Assembly: GCA_013368445.1 (NCBI GenBank)
Contig: JAACJO010000021.1
Span: 248,001-312,000 of the forward strand
Direction of reading: 5' to 3'
DNA length: 64,000 nt
Source of the DNA: Leucocoprinus leucothites
Lineage: Eukaryota; Basidiomycota; Agaricomycetes; Agaricales; Agaricaceae
Positions 46,901-57,089 of this stretch are shown piece after piece. The notes under the pieces are model-generated. The model worked only from the letters and a program-made list of their open reading frames with translations. It was not told the DNA's origin and did no database searches. The position numbers and the translations under genes were made by a program. The number at the start of each line of letters is the position of its first letter. Position 1 is the first letter of the stretch.

Positions 46901-48277
46901 TGATTTCTAGTAGTTCCTGTTTTGTTTTTGCATGAATCAATACATCGTCCATATATACGATGACCTTGTTTTGATGGATGAGAGAAGTGAAGATGGTATC
47001 CATCATGTTTTGGAATGTTGCTGGACTGTTGCACATTCCAAAAAACATAACAGTGGGTTCAAATAACCCTTTGTGGGTGTGGAAAGCTCCTTTCCATTGA
47101 TCTCTATCAAAAATGCGAATATTGTTGTATCCAAGTCGTATGTCAAGTGCGGTGAAATATTTCAATCCTTGTAGTCGATTGAGGATTGATTGGATACTGG
47201 GGATTGGATATGCATTTTTGATGGTGTGTTCGTTAAGGTATTGGTAATCTTGGCATGGTCTCAGAGATCCATTTTTCTTAGATACAAAGAAGAAAGGAGA
47301 AGCCATTGGTGACTTCAACAGTTGAATGTATCCCTTTTGTAAGTTTTCTTCTAAGAATTTGTTGAGTTCAAGGGTTTCTCCATAGGATAGCTTGTATGAA
47401 GGAAAAGCTTTAGGTTGAAAAGATGGTTTCATCTCGATTTTGTGGTCATAGGTTTGAGATGGTGGGAATCTTTCACTTTTATTTTCACTGAAGAGGTCAA
47501 GGAATTTGTGAAGATAATTGGGTACAATTTTCATGGGATCAGTTTCTTTCTTTTCTCCATGTTGTTGGGCAAATGTCTGAGAGTGTGATGTTTTGGTGTT
47601 GAATTTGATGAAGTCTTTGTCTGACAAATTGAGTTCATCCAGTCCAATGGTGTCAGGAAATGCTGAATCTAATAATGTCATGAATTCTTGGTTTTCAAGA
47701 TAAGACCACTAAGAAAGGGTTTTCTTGGTCCAGTCTACATCAGGGTTGTGTTTTGAAAACCATGGGATTCCATAGATTATTCGGGGTCATCCTAGGTTTG
47801 TGACGATTGCATTGGTTTTGATTTGTTTTCCATAAACAGTAGTTTTGATCACTACGTAATCAGTGATGGATGTGTTTTCTACAACTGATCCATCTCCATT
47901 CCTGATGGCGAGTGGTTTTGGGAGTTTTCTTCTTGGAAGTTTCCATTTGTTTACAAGATCTTGGTCAACAAGATCGGTTCCTGCTCCTGAATCAAGGAGT
48001 GCTAAGGTGTCCATGGTTCTCTTGGGTAGGTGCACTTTGAGGGGAAGATAAAGAGTGTTGGATTGCATAGGGGTAAGGGAAACTTTGTTTAAATAAGAGA
48101 GTCCTGTCGAGGTCTTCAGTCTAGGGTAGCTATTGTTCTGTAGTCCATTCAAGAAATAAATAGGTTCATTTGAATCTGGGGTTGATGAGCGAGAGGATAA
48201 ATAAGAGGATGTGCACTGTCTGGTAGAGGGTTTTGAAAAATTAGATGTGGATGCTAATCGTCTGAGGCAAAATCCTG
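43986..48277 (-). pseudogene. Gypsy pol: protease, RT, RNase H, integrase, chromodomain; split by a solo LTR
   Basis: Minus-strand order: protease LALLDSGAGTDLV (about 48000); RT with RPCQDYQYLNEHTIKNAYPI and VIVYMDDVLIHA (46728-47681); RNase H PFEIQTDASNHASGTVLL and HIAGIKNVTADALSR (46158-46550); integrase zinc region HPGTTETICKLEEYVTWPGM...CPICQQH (about 45850), and core Asp/Asp/Glu in AMDLITDLP, IISDQDPRF and SDGTTECFNQ; a C-terminal region to EGEEEWEV at 44855. The frame is then cut by the solo LTR (44154-44850, duplication ACTTC) and resumes EVEDFVHHRK...EYLIHWKGYPNSERIWQP, a chromodomain, ending at the TGA 43986. Stops inside are TGA where Arg is expected: 45468, 45624, 46158, 46728 and 47787, plus a TAG near 47710. 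Catalytic residues are otherwise kept, so decay is recent. Confidence 0.9.
44154..44850 (-). repeat. Solo LTR of the same Gypsy family inserted in the integrase
   Basis: 697 bp, same ends as the outer LTRs, flanked by ACTTC on both sides (44149-44153 and 44851-44855). It separates the integrase C-terminal region from its chromodomain. Because it has its own target duplication, it is a separate later insertion whose internal part was lost by LTR-LTR recombination, not a tandem array. Confidence 0.95.
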
Positions 48278-50310
48278 GATTTCTTGATGAATGAATCTGG
48301 GTTGATCTGCGTGCTCATTGTAGACATTTACAACTTCTTCATCATTGGGAATACTTTGGACAATTTCGTTGAGTTGCATGCTTTGGAAACGTCTCTGGTT
48401 CTTCTTGTCATTATCGCCTGGTTTCCTAGGCAATACAGGTTGCTTATGTTTGGCATTTTTGGATTGGGATTTTCGTGGGATTTTTGAAAGGCATGTTCTA
48501 CGCTTGGGACAGTCTCAAGCAAAGTGTCCAATTTGCTCACATTCGAAACACATTCCTTTTCTGAGGTTTTCTTTTTGGCATGAAGAAAGGATCATATTGA
48601 ACACTTGTAAGATTGACTGCTTAACATTTTCTTGATGATCTTCATCATTGTCTTCGCTTTCATCAGATGATGAATCATTGTTTTGTTGGTAGCCTTGAGA
48701 AATTGAGAAGTTCTGAAGTAATGCTTCCAAAGCATCAATGTCTATCACATTCAGGTCTCTATTAGGTTAGGGGGGGATGTAGCCTTGACTCTGGTAATGA
48801 TTATGCCTTTTCAGTTTTGCCATCTTTCTTCAGGAGTATATCTGGGGGTGTCTTCGATAATAGTCTACCTCCATTCTTTCAGTTTCTTCCACTGCGCGTG
48901 CTGCCATGAACTATTCCTCCAAGTTGTTTCCTGGATGTTTTGAAATAGCTTGGATTGCAATGCTTGGGTCGAGACCTTCTTGGAATTGATGGATGAGTTG
49001 TTGGGTTTCTCTGACTCCAGCTCGGTTAGCCAGGATTCTGAACTCCATGATATAGATTTCAACAGGTCTTTGCAATTGTTTGAGTGTGAGCCATTTTCTG
49101 AGGAAACTTTTGCTTTCATTGAAGGGTAGGAACGATTGATCCAGGGCTTGCCAAAATGCTTCAGTGGAACCAAAGGTAGGTACTCCATTTTGCATATGAT
49201 GGATAAGGAAATCTCTTTGCCAGAAACTTGCTCCTTCTCCCATGTTGTAGAGTGCATAGATGATGATGTTGTGATCAGATGGGAGTTGATCATGGTTTGC
49301 CAAGAAGTAGAGTGAAAGTTGCTCTTTCCATCTTTGGTAATCTTGAGCAGTGCCATTGAACTCTCTGGGTAGGTTGTATTTAATTCCTCTGTAATTGTTT
49401 TGTGGGTTTTGTTGTTGTAGTTGTCCAAAGAATCCTCCTCCACCTCCACCTCCTCCATCTGGGTTTCCAAGTGGTCCTTTCCCTTTAAAACCTTGTTGTA
49501 TTGGTTGATAGACATTGTATTCTGGATTGTTTGCCCTATATCCAAACATGTTTGCTGCCAAGACTTCAGATCCTCTGTATGGTTTGTTGGATTCCATTGG
49601 TGATCCTTCTCTTTGTGATCTGTAAGAGGTTTTGGATTCTGATTGTGAATGGGCAGTAATAGTGGAAGATCCTTGTGAAGGCATTTCTTGGGCTTCAATT
49701 GGCTTGGTTTGGATTGTAGGGGGTTCTGTCTGGTGGAAGTTGTCAAGTCTAGTAAAGGTTTTGTCAAGGTTGGCTTTATGTTCTTCTTCGTAGTGTCTCC
49801 TTCTTTGTCTTTGGATAGCTGGGAGTAAAGATGGGTTTGTTGGAGGGGTTGGAAGATTGGGGAGTTGTTGTGAGAAGAGAGTGTTTTGGAGTTCTCGGGA
49901 TTTGGTCAAGGGATTTTCGTTTGCTGGTTGTTGAGGTTTACTTTTGGGGTAAAAATGACTTCAGAATTGCTTGGAGAGGTGTGCTGCAAGGTGTGGGGGG
50001 TCTGCTCTTCTATGATTGTTGGAAGATGAGCTGTCAGACATTCACAAACGACAATTGATGGGTGTCATTCTAGTATTAATTTGATTATACATTGTTGTGT
50101 ATCAGGGGTGATATTAGTTCTAAAAATAGAATCAATAGAGTTAGATGAATTTGGGTTTTTGTCAGATTTGTAATCTGAGTAGTTTTCTGTTTGATTGTTG
50201 ATCTCGCTGATCCACAATGGTGATTCAGGTTCTTTGGATGATGTTAGTCTGCTAGTCAGACACTCATGGTTGGACTCTTCTGATTGGCTGCCTTCGTAGT
50301 TTGTACGCAA
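48278..50310 (-). pseudogene. Gypsy gag with CCHC zinc knuckle
   Basis: The capsid-like part is open from 49909 to 48911 (about 330 codons) and includes a Gly run, then the conserved block FNGTAQDYQRWKEQLSLYFL, FLPFNESKSFLRKWLTLKQL and FRILANRAGVRETQQLIHQF, typical of Gypsy gag (retrotransposon gag domain). Downstream, after a TAG, TGA (48830) and TAA, comes CFECEQIGHFA-TGA-DCPKR at 48515, a CX2CX4HX4C knuckle in which the usual Arg codon is TGA. An upstream open part at 50065-50310 (acidic, Ser/Asn-rich) may be the N-terminus but is separated by a stop and a frame change. Confidence 0.8.
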
Positions 50311-50569
50311 GGAATCAGGTCAGTTCTTTGGTATGCACCAGGGGTGATGTATAACTCTCAGGCATGATTCCTAATTAGAGGCTTGCCAGTTATAGATTGG
50401 TTCAGTGTTCTTCTTGGGTGTAGCACGAAGCAATACTAGCCCAAGGATTTCTTCGAGTGTAGTGCGAAGCAATACTAGCTCGTAAGAGATGTTGGATGGC
50501 ACAGCAACTAGGCAATAAGAACCAAACGCAATGGGTTTATTGTGGGGAATACTACTGGAATTGGCATAG

Positions 50570-50587
50570 TAGGAAGTTTAATCTTAT
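50570..50587 (-). promoter_or_regulatory. Candidate self-priming primer-binding site
   Basis: On the minus strand the internal region begins ATAAGATTAAACTTCC right after the 5' LTR end (...TTAACA). It has no TGG start that would pair with a tRNA 3' end. Its AAGATTAAACTT is exactly complementary to AAGTTTAATCTT, found in the LTR about 30 bases after the TATA-like box, where the transcript should start. That layout is the one known for Tf1-type self-primed chromoviruses. Confidence 0.55.
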
Positions 50588-50821
50588 TGTTAAGATTTAC
50601 AGTCAGAGTGCCTAGTAACGTCACATGTCACAACACGAGATTGGGTTACATAAGACAGCAGCTAACTGGTCTTTAACCTACTTCAATTAATAAGCTTGAG
50701 TATTCTCAAAAGCTCAGTAAGAGAAGGTCAAGAAGACTTGAGGTAAGTCTAAGGTAGCGTGAGGTTCAAGACAACAACAATGATACAAGTGGATTCAAGG
50801 CAGGGCAAGTAAACACAAATA

Positions 50822-52413
50822 CAGTGGCTCAAAAAACTGTCCCAATGTTTTTGCATTTTAGACATATTTGCTAATACCAGGGCAGATATATGGCCTAGCA
50901 TCCTGAAAATATTCACACAGGTACCTTGACATATTGGGAGCATATATTCCCATGATCACATGACCTTGTACATCAATGAATTATTAATGAATTATCGAAA
51001 ATATCTACTCATTGGGACAGTTTTTTGACCCTCTGTTATCTACCTACTCAATACTTTGTATGACCTCCTCTTGCCCTGATAACTGCCTCAATCCTTCTTG
51101 GCATGCTTTCTATCAGCCTTTGGCACCTTTCTGCTGGAATCTTATTCCACTCCTCTACTAGCCCCTCCCACAATTCAAATACTCCCTTGGGTGGTCTTTC
51201 ATATGCCTTCAGCTAGTCCTTCAGGTAGGTCCAGAGGTGTTCAATGGGATTTAGGTTGGGGAATTGTGCAGGCCATGATAGAACTTGAATGTTGTTGTCC
51301 ACAAACCATTGTTGTCCCAGTTTTGAGGTGTGTTTTGGTTTATCAGCCTGCTGGAATATCCTCTCCTCCTCCTCCATCTCCAACTTTTCAAAGCTTTCCA
51401 CCACCCCATTGTCCAAAGTCTTGTAGTATTGCACTGCATCTATACTCCTTTGAACCTCTATCAGCTTTCCTACCCCATTCCACCCCATACACCCCCACAC
51501 CATCATGTTACCACCTCCTCTATGTTGATAGTAGGGGGAGTGGTCCTGTCTGACAGTGGTTCCCCCCTCTCCTTCCAGGTATACACCTTTCTATCTGACC
51601 CAATCCTGTTGATCTTTATTTCATCTGTTCACAACACCCTCTTCCAGTCCTCCACTGTCCAATTCCTATGTTCCTGTGCAAAGTCAAGGTGTTTCTCATG
51701 ATGTCACTTTTTGAGTAGAGGTTATAGAATCTTGGTTACAGAGTGAAATCCATTGTCCTGAAGGGTATTTCTGACAGGTTGGGGTGTGACAGGGTCAGAC
51801 AGAGTAGAGTTAATGAAATTTGTAGCCTGGACAGCATTGTCTAGCTTTCCAGAGGTTATTTGGTGAATTATTGCTTTTTTATCACAAGGAGAAAGCTTGG
51901 AAGGATGTCCTCCCTTGTTGTTTTCCTTGTTCCCATCAACTTCTTTCTTGATCCTCCCAACAGTAAACTTGCCTAGACCAGTTTTAAGTTCAATCTGGCA
52001 CAAGAAATAGCCATCTTTGAGAAGAGAAGTGAATTGAGAGTATTGGGTAGAGGAGATAGCTTTCATGATGTAGTGGCAGGAAGAAAGACAATTGTAACCA
52101 TCTCAATATGTCAACCAAGGTCACATGATCTTGTTTATTACTCCCACACCTGCCCTGATGCTCCCCTGGCATGTTACAAGGTAGATACTAGGAGGCTGAC
52201 AGGGGGTCAAAAAACTGTCCCAATGAGTAGATATTTTCGATAATTCATTAATAATTCATTGATGTACAAGGTCATGTGATCATGGGAATATATGCTCCCA
52301 ATATGTCAAGGTACCTGTGTGAATATCTTCAGGATGCTAGGCCATATATCTGCCCTGGTATTAGCAAATATGTCCAAAATGCAAAAACATTGGGACAGTT
52401 TTTTGAGCCACTG
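50822..52413 (-). mobile_element. Tc1/mariner element with 210-bp terminal inverted repeats
   Basis: It starts CAGTGGCTCAAAAAACTGTC and ends with the reverse complement, flanked by TA on both sides (50820-50821 and 52414-52415). The inverted repeats run 50822-51031 and 52204-52413 and are nearly identical (a few substitutions). Each repeat carries the same approximately 20-base word (AAAAAACTGTCCCAATG) at both of its own ends in opposite orientation. The body holds one broken transposase gene. Total 1,592 bp. Confidence 0.95.
51048..52066 (-). pseudogene. Tc1/mariner transposase, broken
   Basis: It starts MKAISSTQYSQFTSLLKDGY with a helix-turn-helix region (GRIKKEVDGNKENNKGGHPS). The catalytic part follows: HLDFAQEHRNWTVEDWKRVL, stop, TDEIKINRIGSDRKVYTW (first Asp), MMVWGCMGWNGVGKLIEV, QADKPKHTSKLGQQW, SWPAQFPNLNPIEHLW (third, Glu; DD34E spacing), ending ARGGHTKY. 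In-frame TAA (51722) and two TGA codons, one frame change near 51515, and an Ala where the second catalytic Asp (family QDN..KHT) should be show it is dead. Confidence 0.88.
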
Positions 52414-52878
52414 TAGTCCGGGAAACAAAGGAAACATTAAACTTGCATTTAATCTTCCAAATACAAAGTCCTTCAATACTAACTAAGTGAAACAATATCA
52501 AACTATGAAACTACAACTACAAGTCTGAGATCACTATCATGATTCTGATAAATATGCATCTGTCCACTGATGTAATAGCTATCCTAGTTAGATATCAAAT
52601 AGTTCCAATCCAAACACAATGTCCATGAAACTATCATTGTCTGTTTATCAATCTCTTTAGTCCATAACAATCAAACAGTGAAACCATTCCTCCTAATCCT
52701 CCTAATGACATCTGTCCAATTATACTTGTCCCAATCAACATTGAACTGTTCATCTTCCACATCGAACTTACCAACATATTCTTCCCAATCTAGAACCACG
52801 GCTTTGGACCGTGTGGCTGTGTTGGCATCTAAGATGATTAAGTCACAGTGGGCATCAATCAAGTCAACATTTATAACA

Positions 52879-52883
52879 GCTGA
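52879..52883. repeat. Gypsy target-site duplication, right (GCTGA)
   Basis: Matches 41828-41832. Confidence 0.85.
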
Positions 52884-53219
52884 GCCAGTTGGAGCCAAAG
52901 ATAAAGGAGATGATTGAACAGGAGTGGAACTAAATGAATAATGATTTGGAGGGCTTGATGATAGAGAGTGGCTATGAATGCTGGAGTGTGCTGGGGAGGC
53001 ATCATGGCATCAAGCAGAAAAGCTGGTACAGCAATTGTACAGCTCGTCAAGTTCTTGACATGTCCTTACTGAGTCATCCTTATCACAATCACACTGACCA
53101 ATCTCTGGATGACAAGAGAACTCAATTTCAAACTCCAAATGATGGCTCCTCTGCCAAGAATCATGTTCAGACCAAGTTTAGCATGGGAACAGACTAGATT
53201 AGGAACAGGAAATTGGTTG
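52884..53219 (-). pseudogene. Harbinger copy 1: 5' part of the transposase gene, cut off by the Gypsy element
   Basis: Minus-strand sequence here continues, after removal of the Gypsy element and one GCTGA, into the 41827 side (…LQLAQ then LHVAVAAPPQPPP). Its outer part (GAATCATGTTCAGACC.. and TTTAGCATGGGAACAGACTAG on plus) resembles the equivalent place in Harbinger copy 2 (60910-60950: TTTAGCATGGGAACTAGCTGAG). The coding sense is weak and contains stops. Confidence 0.55.
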
Positions 53220-53227
53220 CTGAACAG
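53220..53227. repeat. hAT target-site duplication, left (CTGAACAG)
   Basis: The same eight bases occur at 56786-56793 on the other side of the hAT element; 8 bp is the hAT signature. Confidence 0.93.
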
Positions 53228-56200
53228 TAGGTCTGGGTTGAAATGCTTTTTGGTCATGTGAAAAATGTGAGATTCCCAAGGGTCCCTGTGTGAGGGGTTT
53301 TTCACAATGTTAAAAGCTGTGAAAAACCTATTACATAATCACTTTGTACTTGAAGGTCCGCCAACACCACAAATGCAAACAAAGCCCAAATCCGAGCTGA
53401 AAACTTGAAAATGAAGGTATGAACAGTTATTCTACACATAGTCACCCATCTCCCACTCATTTGGATGACCCAGGTGACCCTCCCACTCGAAATGAGAAGT
53501 GCCAACTGTTGTTTCACCGTCTATCATAACACCTGAGCCACCACCAAGCCACCAGATTAATGAATCAAGCAAACCACTATCCAGTTTGACAAAGTCCGCT
53601 ATTTTCCATCAGTTATTGCACCTTATAATCTGAAAATCAGAGTGAGCCTCATTGGTGTGGTCTGTCTCTGCAAGATCATAGGGGTCCATTGAGTTGAACC
53701 ACATTTCTTCCAACTTGGTGGTATTGGTGGGAGCTGGTGAGATGTTCTCCTCATTCAGGAGGTCCATGAGCGATGGTGCTGAATATCAATGGGGTGAGTT
53801 TTCTGCTGTTTGAGTGGTAGGTACAATTTGTGGTAGACAAATATGGGCATGATGTTTAGATGTGCCATCACCAAATCCATGAGTATAATAGTCATAGAGT
53901 TTTGTGCAACCAACGAGATTTTCCAGTGTCATAGAGCTGTAGCAAGCAGCATTGAACCACCAAAGTCGTGATGCTGTTTGTTCATCACAGATCTCTGAAG
54001 GAGAGATAGAGAAGATTTTGATGGCAACTTGCTAGTTAGAAAGATGTACAAATCAGTTATAGCAGTCAATATGTTGGATGATGCTCACGGCCAGCTGTCG
54101 AGAATTTGAGTCCTGCTCAAGCCCTTTCCAATACTCCAATGGGTTGGTGTCTATATCCCACAAATAATTCCAAAAAGACTCAAGGTTGTAAGCCCACCTC
54201 ATAACTTGGTTTACGAGTGCTTCACATTCCTCTTTCCCACCAGATCCTGAACAAAGCTGCTCCCCTCACAGGATATGCAAGGCTGATCAAAGGAATTGCT
54301 TGTATAGATCTGGCTGCTGATGTTTTGGGATCTGCAACAGTTTCCCACTCTGAAGTGGCATCACTAGCTGAAGCTCTCCATTGTGATGATAAACTGAGGA
54401 AAATGAATTAGTGGACCAACCATTGGCAACCAAGATTAGAAGACCTAATGTACATGGATGAAGCCAATATGCCAGAAGAAAAACTTCATGAGAGGACTCA
54501 GCCATCATTTGGTCGAAGTGACAATTATAAACCTCTTGAATGTTATCTTATAGTAGCTTGAGACCAGTAGATGGATCCCCAAGCAAGTGCTACAGATGAT
54601 ATGCAATACAAACCCAAGTATAGAATACATCTATGCAAGTGATATTTTGGTCTTCAAGTGTTAAAATAGCATTTGCACTGGGTGTGAGAACTTGAGTCAA
54701 GGCGGCTAATTGACTCCGGAATGTATAGTGTTGTAAGTTTGTCTCATCAAGGTAAGGTGCCAGCTTCCTTGTCTATGAATCTTCAGATCAGCTTACAATT
54801 AGATGCAAAACTTGGTACTTCATGAGCTTACTACAGCTGAATCCAGCCTGAGCTTCTTTTCCTTCATATACTTATAAATTGCAGGCATACATGCCTGGAG
54901 GGCCATTGCTTGTATGTAGGATGATGAAAACCAGGTTTTGGATGCAGACTTGATACTGTAAGGAATGCCAAGTGTCTTATGAGCCTCAGTTAATTGGTAG
55001 GTCCCATAGTTTGACTTCCTGAAGTAATTTGAGATGCCTGATATAATCAAGAGTAGCTATAGAAAATAAATTTAACATGAAAAATATGGTTTTTACCTAG
55101 TAACAACTCACATCCTCAAATGATTTCCCTATGTCCTTCAGCAGAAGATTGAGGTTATGACATGGGTCATAGATGACAAGAATCCATGGGTATGCTTCAT
55201 GCAACAACCACTTACATACATGCACATTTGCCCCACCATCTCCAGCAATGGTGCCATATTTTTTTGCACCATACTCACTTATGATCTGTCAGAAACAATT
55301 AGCTACTATGAATACTACTCAAGAGGCAGAAATCTTACCTTCCCTGCTACTTCCTTCAGAGCTTCACCAGTAACAGATGTTCCCTTGAAGACATGTCCAT
55401 CAACAAAAAAGGAGCGACACTGTGGAGTAGTGGTATGGAAGGTATATATCTCATTTTGGGCTCGAGTACTCCAGCCATCAAAGGAGAGTGTTAAGAAGAT
55501 ATGATTCTTGAGATACTCTGTCAATTTGCAACCAAATGCGACCACCTCCTGAGGTATATGGCATGCAATGAATGCTGAGTAATCCAGGATCACATAATTC
55601 ATTGCCAGTGCACTGATTAATTCACGGAAAAGGGGGCTGTCGAGAATGGCAAATGGAATTATGCAGCATATAAAGAACTTGAAGAGTAAAAGATCAATGT
55701 AAGCCTGTTGAGCAATGCTGATCCTGGCCTTGTTGAAGTGCTCAAGAATTGTTCCATCCTTCCATTTCCCTGCCCTCTTCAACCTTCAGTTTATGGAGTT
55801 TTGGTAAATTGGCTGTGTTTCCGGTCTCAAATGTAGTTGAGTTCCCCCTCTTGTTTAGCTCATCACAGACCTCCTGATGGTATTGTGACCATTTGTTTTT
55901 GACCAGCTAAGGAGATGAGCAAACTATTGATTCAGAATACTAGGTTATGATTTTTTGTGTGTCATCACTCACCATGCAGTCTTTTGCATGTGCAAGGATT
56001 TGTTTGGCATCTTGGCCCACTGAATGCTTATCACAGCCAATATAATAAACCACCACCTGAGAATCTTCCTTGTTGCTGGACTTCAGCTCTTTAAATTCAA
56101 GAATGAGTTTATCAATAAGCCCAATTCTTGCACACCCACCCAAATTTGTCATTGTCTTGGCTTTTGAGGCTGTCAACTGGCCCCAATGTGCTGGACCAAC

Positions 56201-56785
56201 CCCCATGGCACCATCCAGGTTTGCCTTTCTGTCCATTTGCATAGTATCACATAGTGCATTCCCTGACAGCTTGTCCTTTGGCATCAGGTATGGCAGGCCA
56301 TTCTCTTTAGGAACAGGTGGCTACATTATGGTAATCACATCAGTTGTTTCATTAGGGCTGGGGTCGGTTGAGTAAACTTGCCTCAGGCCATGACACACAC
56401 TCTCCTTCTTGGGTTCAGCACTGCCATACATCATATAAGTGATCTATGTAAGTGGACCACTACTTCCTCTCATGGCTATTTTCATTTGGGATCAACTTCT
56501 TGACTAGATCAAGTAGGTCTTTGAGCTCTGCTCTACTTGACGTCACAAATTCTTGATAAGCCTTGAGAAGCTCCTGCTGCCCCTCAGTAGAGAGCATAGT
56601 GGAGTGTTGTAATACAAGGGAAATAGCCACAGAACGACCACACAATATCTCTTGTGCTCTGACAGTTTTTCACAGTTTTTCACATGGCTATGTTGGACCC
56701 CTGATGTGAAAATGGTTAATAACATGTTAATAATGTGTGAAAAACTAGGTATGTTAATAACATTAGGGTTTTCAACCCAGCCCTA
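53228..56785 (-). mobile_element. hAT DNA transposon, 3,558 bp
   Basis: It starts TAGGTCTGGGTTGAAATGC and ends (reverse complement) TAGGGCTGGGTTGAAAACC, short inverted ends of the hAT type, with the 8-bp duplication CTGAACAG outside. Inside is a minus-strand transposase gene. Near both ends are GTGAAAAA/TTTTTCAC words repeated as subterminal motifs (for example 53260-53330 and 56665-56745), the likely binding sites of the transposase. Confidence 0.92.
53609..56284 (-). pseudogene. hAT transposase (DUF659-type), decayed
   Basis: Minus-strand blocks in order: BED-like finger region VVYYIGCDKHSVGQDAKQIL...HAKDC (about 55970-56050; one expected Cys is His), ILDSPLFRELISALAMNY and LSFDGWSTRAQNEIYTFHTT (55315-55782, DUF659/RNase H-like core), YGTIAGDGGANVHVCKWLLH and DPCHNLNLLLKDIGKSFED (about 55100-55290), NYGTYQLTEAHKTLGIPYSI (54820-55050), SSHEVFLLAYWLHPCTLGLL (about 54440-54500), NPLEYWKGLEQDSNSRQLAV (about 54080-54150), and an acidic end with TGA at 53609. 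Stops and frame changes separate blocks; some may be introns (GTAAGT/GTGAGT-type words are seen at 55970 and 56360). Probably inactive. Confidence 0.8.
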
Positions 56786-56793
56786 CTGAACAG

Positions 56794-57089
56794 GCTCCTA
56801 GTAGTGTGTTCAGTAACTGAGTTGCTAAATAAATCAGACAATCAAACCAGGCACATGTCAAACCAGCTAGTATCTGGCCATAATGCTGGTTGGTGCTTTC
56901 TGGGCTGACTCTGAACTGAGGATTGCAGCAGATACTAATATCAGCATCACTATTTGGTCACAACTATGCCCCCTTTCCACTCTTTGGCAGCTCACCATGC
57001 CCTCATCCTTCACACTGTCCTTTATACGGTTCTCCAGCTTGTACCGGATATCATTAAGGTCTTACTTTGTTGCCACTACAGGATCCAGA
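56794..57089. other. Junction between the two Harbinger copies
   Basis: This stretch follows the right hAT duplication and should contain the outer end of Harbinger copy 1 and the start of copy 2. GTGTTCAGTAACTGAGTTGC at about 56809-56829 faintly resembles GAGTTGTTCAACACACT near 60967 in inverted sense, a possible terminal inverted repeat. I could not fix the ends. Confidence 0.3.

Larger units (their letters stand above)
41833..52878 (-). mobile_element. Ty3/Gypsy (chromovirus-type) LTR retrotransposon, full-length, with nested insertions
   Basis: Order on the minus strand: 5' LTR (50588-52878, split by a mariner element), primer-binding region, gag with CCHC knuckle, protease, reverse transcriptase, RNase H, integrase, chromodomain, an extra 3' ORF, polypurine tract, 3' LTR (41833-42529). 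LTRs begin TGTTA and end TAACA on either strand. The 5-bp duplication GCTGA flanks the whole. Without the solo LTR and mariner the element would be about 8.75 kb. Coding frames are mostly continuous but carry many stops, so it is inactive. It sits inside the transposase gene of Harbinger copy 1. Confidence 0.93.
50588..52878 (-). repeat. 5' LTR of the Gypsy element, interrupted by a mariner element
   Basis: Starts TGTTAAGATTTACAGTCAGA on plus at 50588; after the mariner insertion (50822-52413) it resumes GTCCGGGAAACAAAGG and ends TTTATAACA at 52878. Without the insert and TA copy it is about 697 bp. It differs from the 3' LTR at scattered positions, many of them C/T transitions. Confidence 0.93.
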
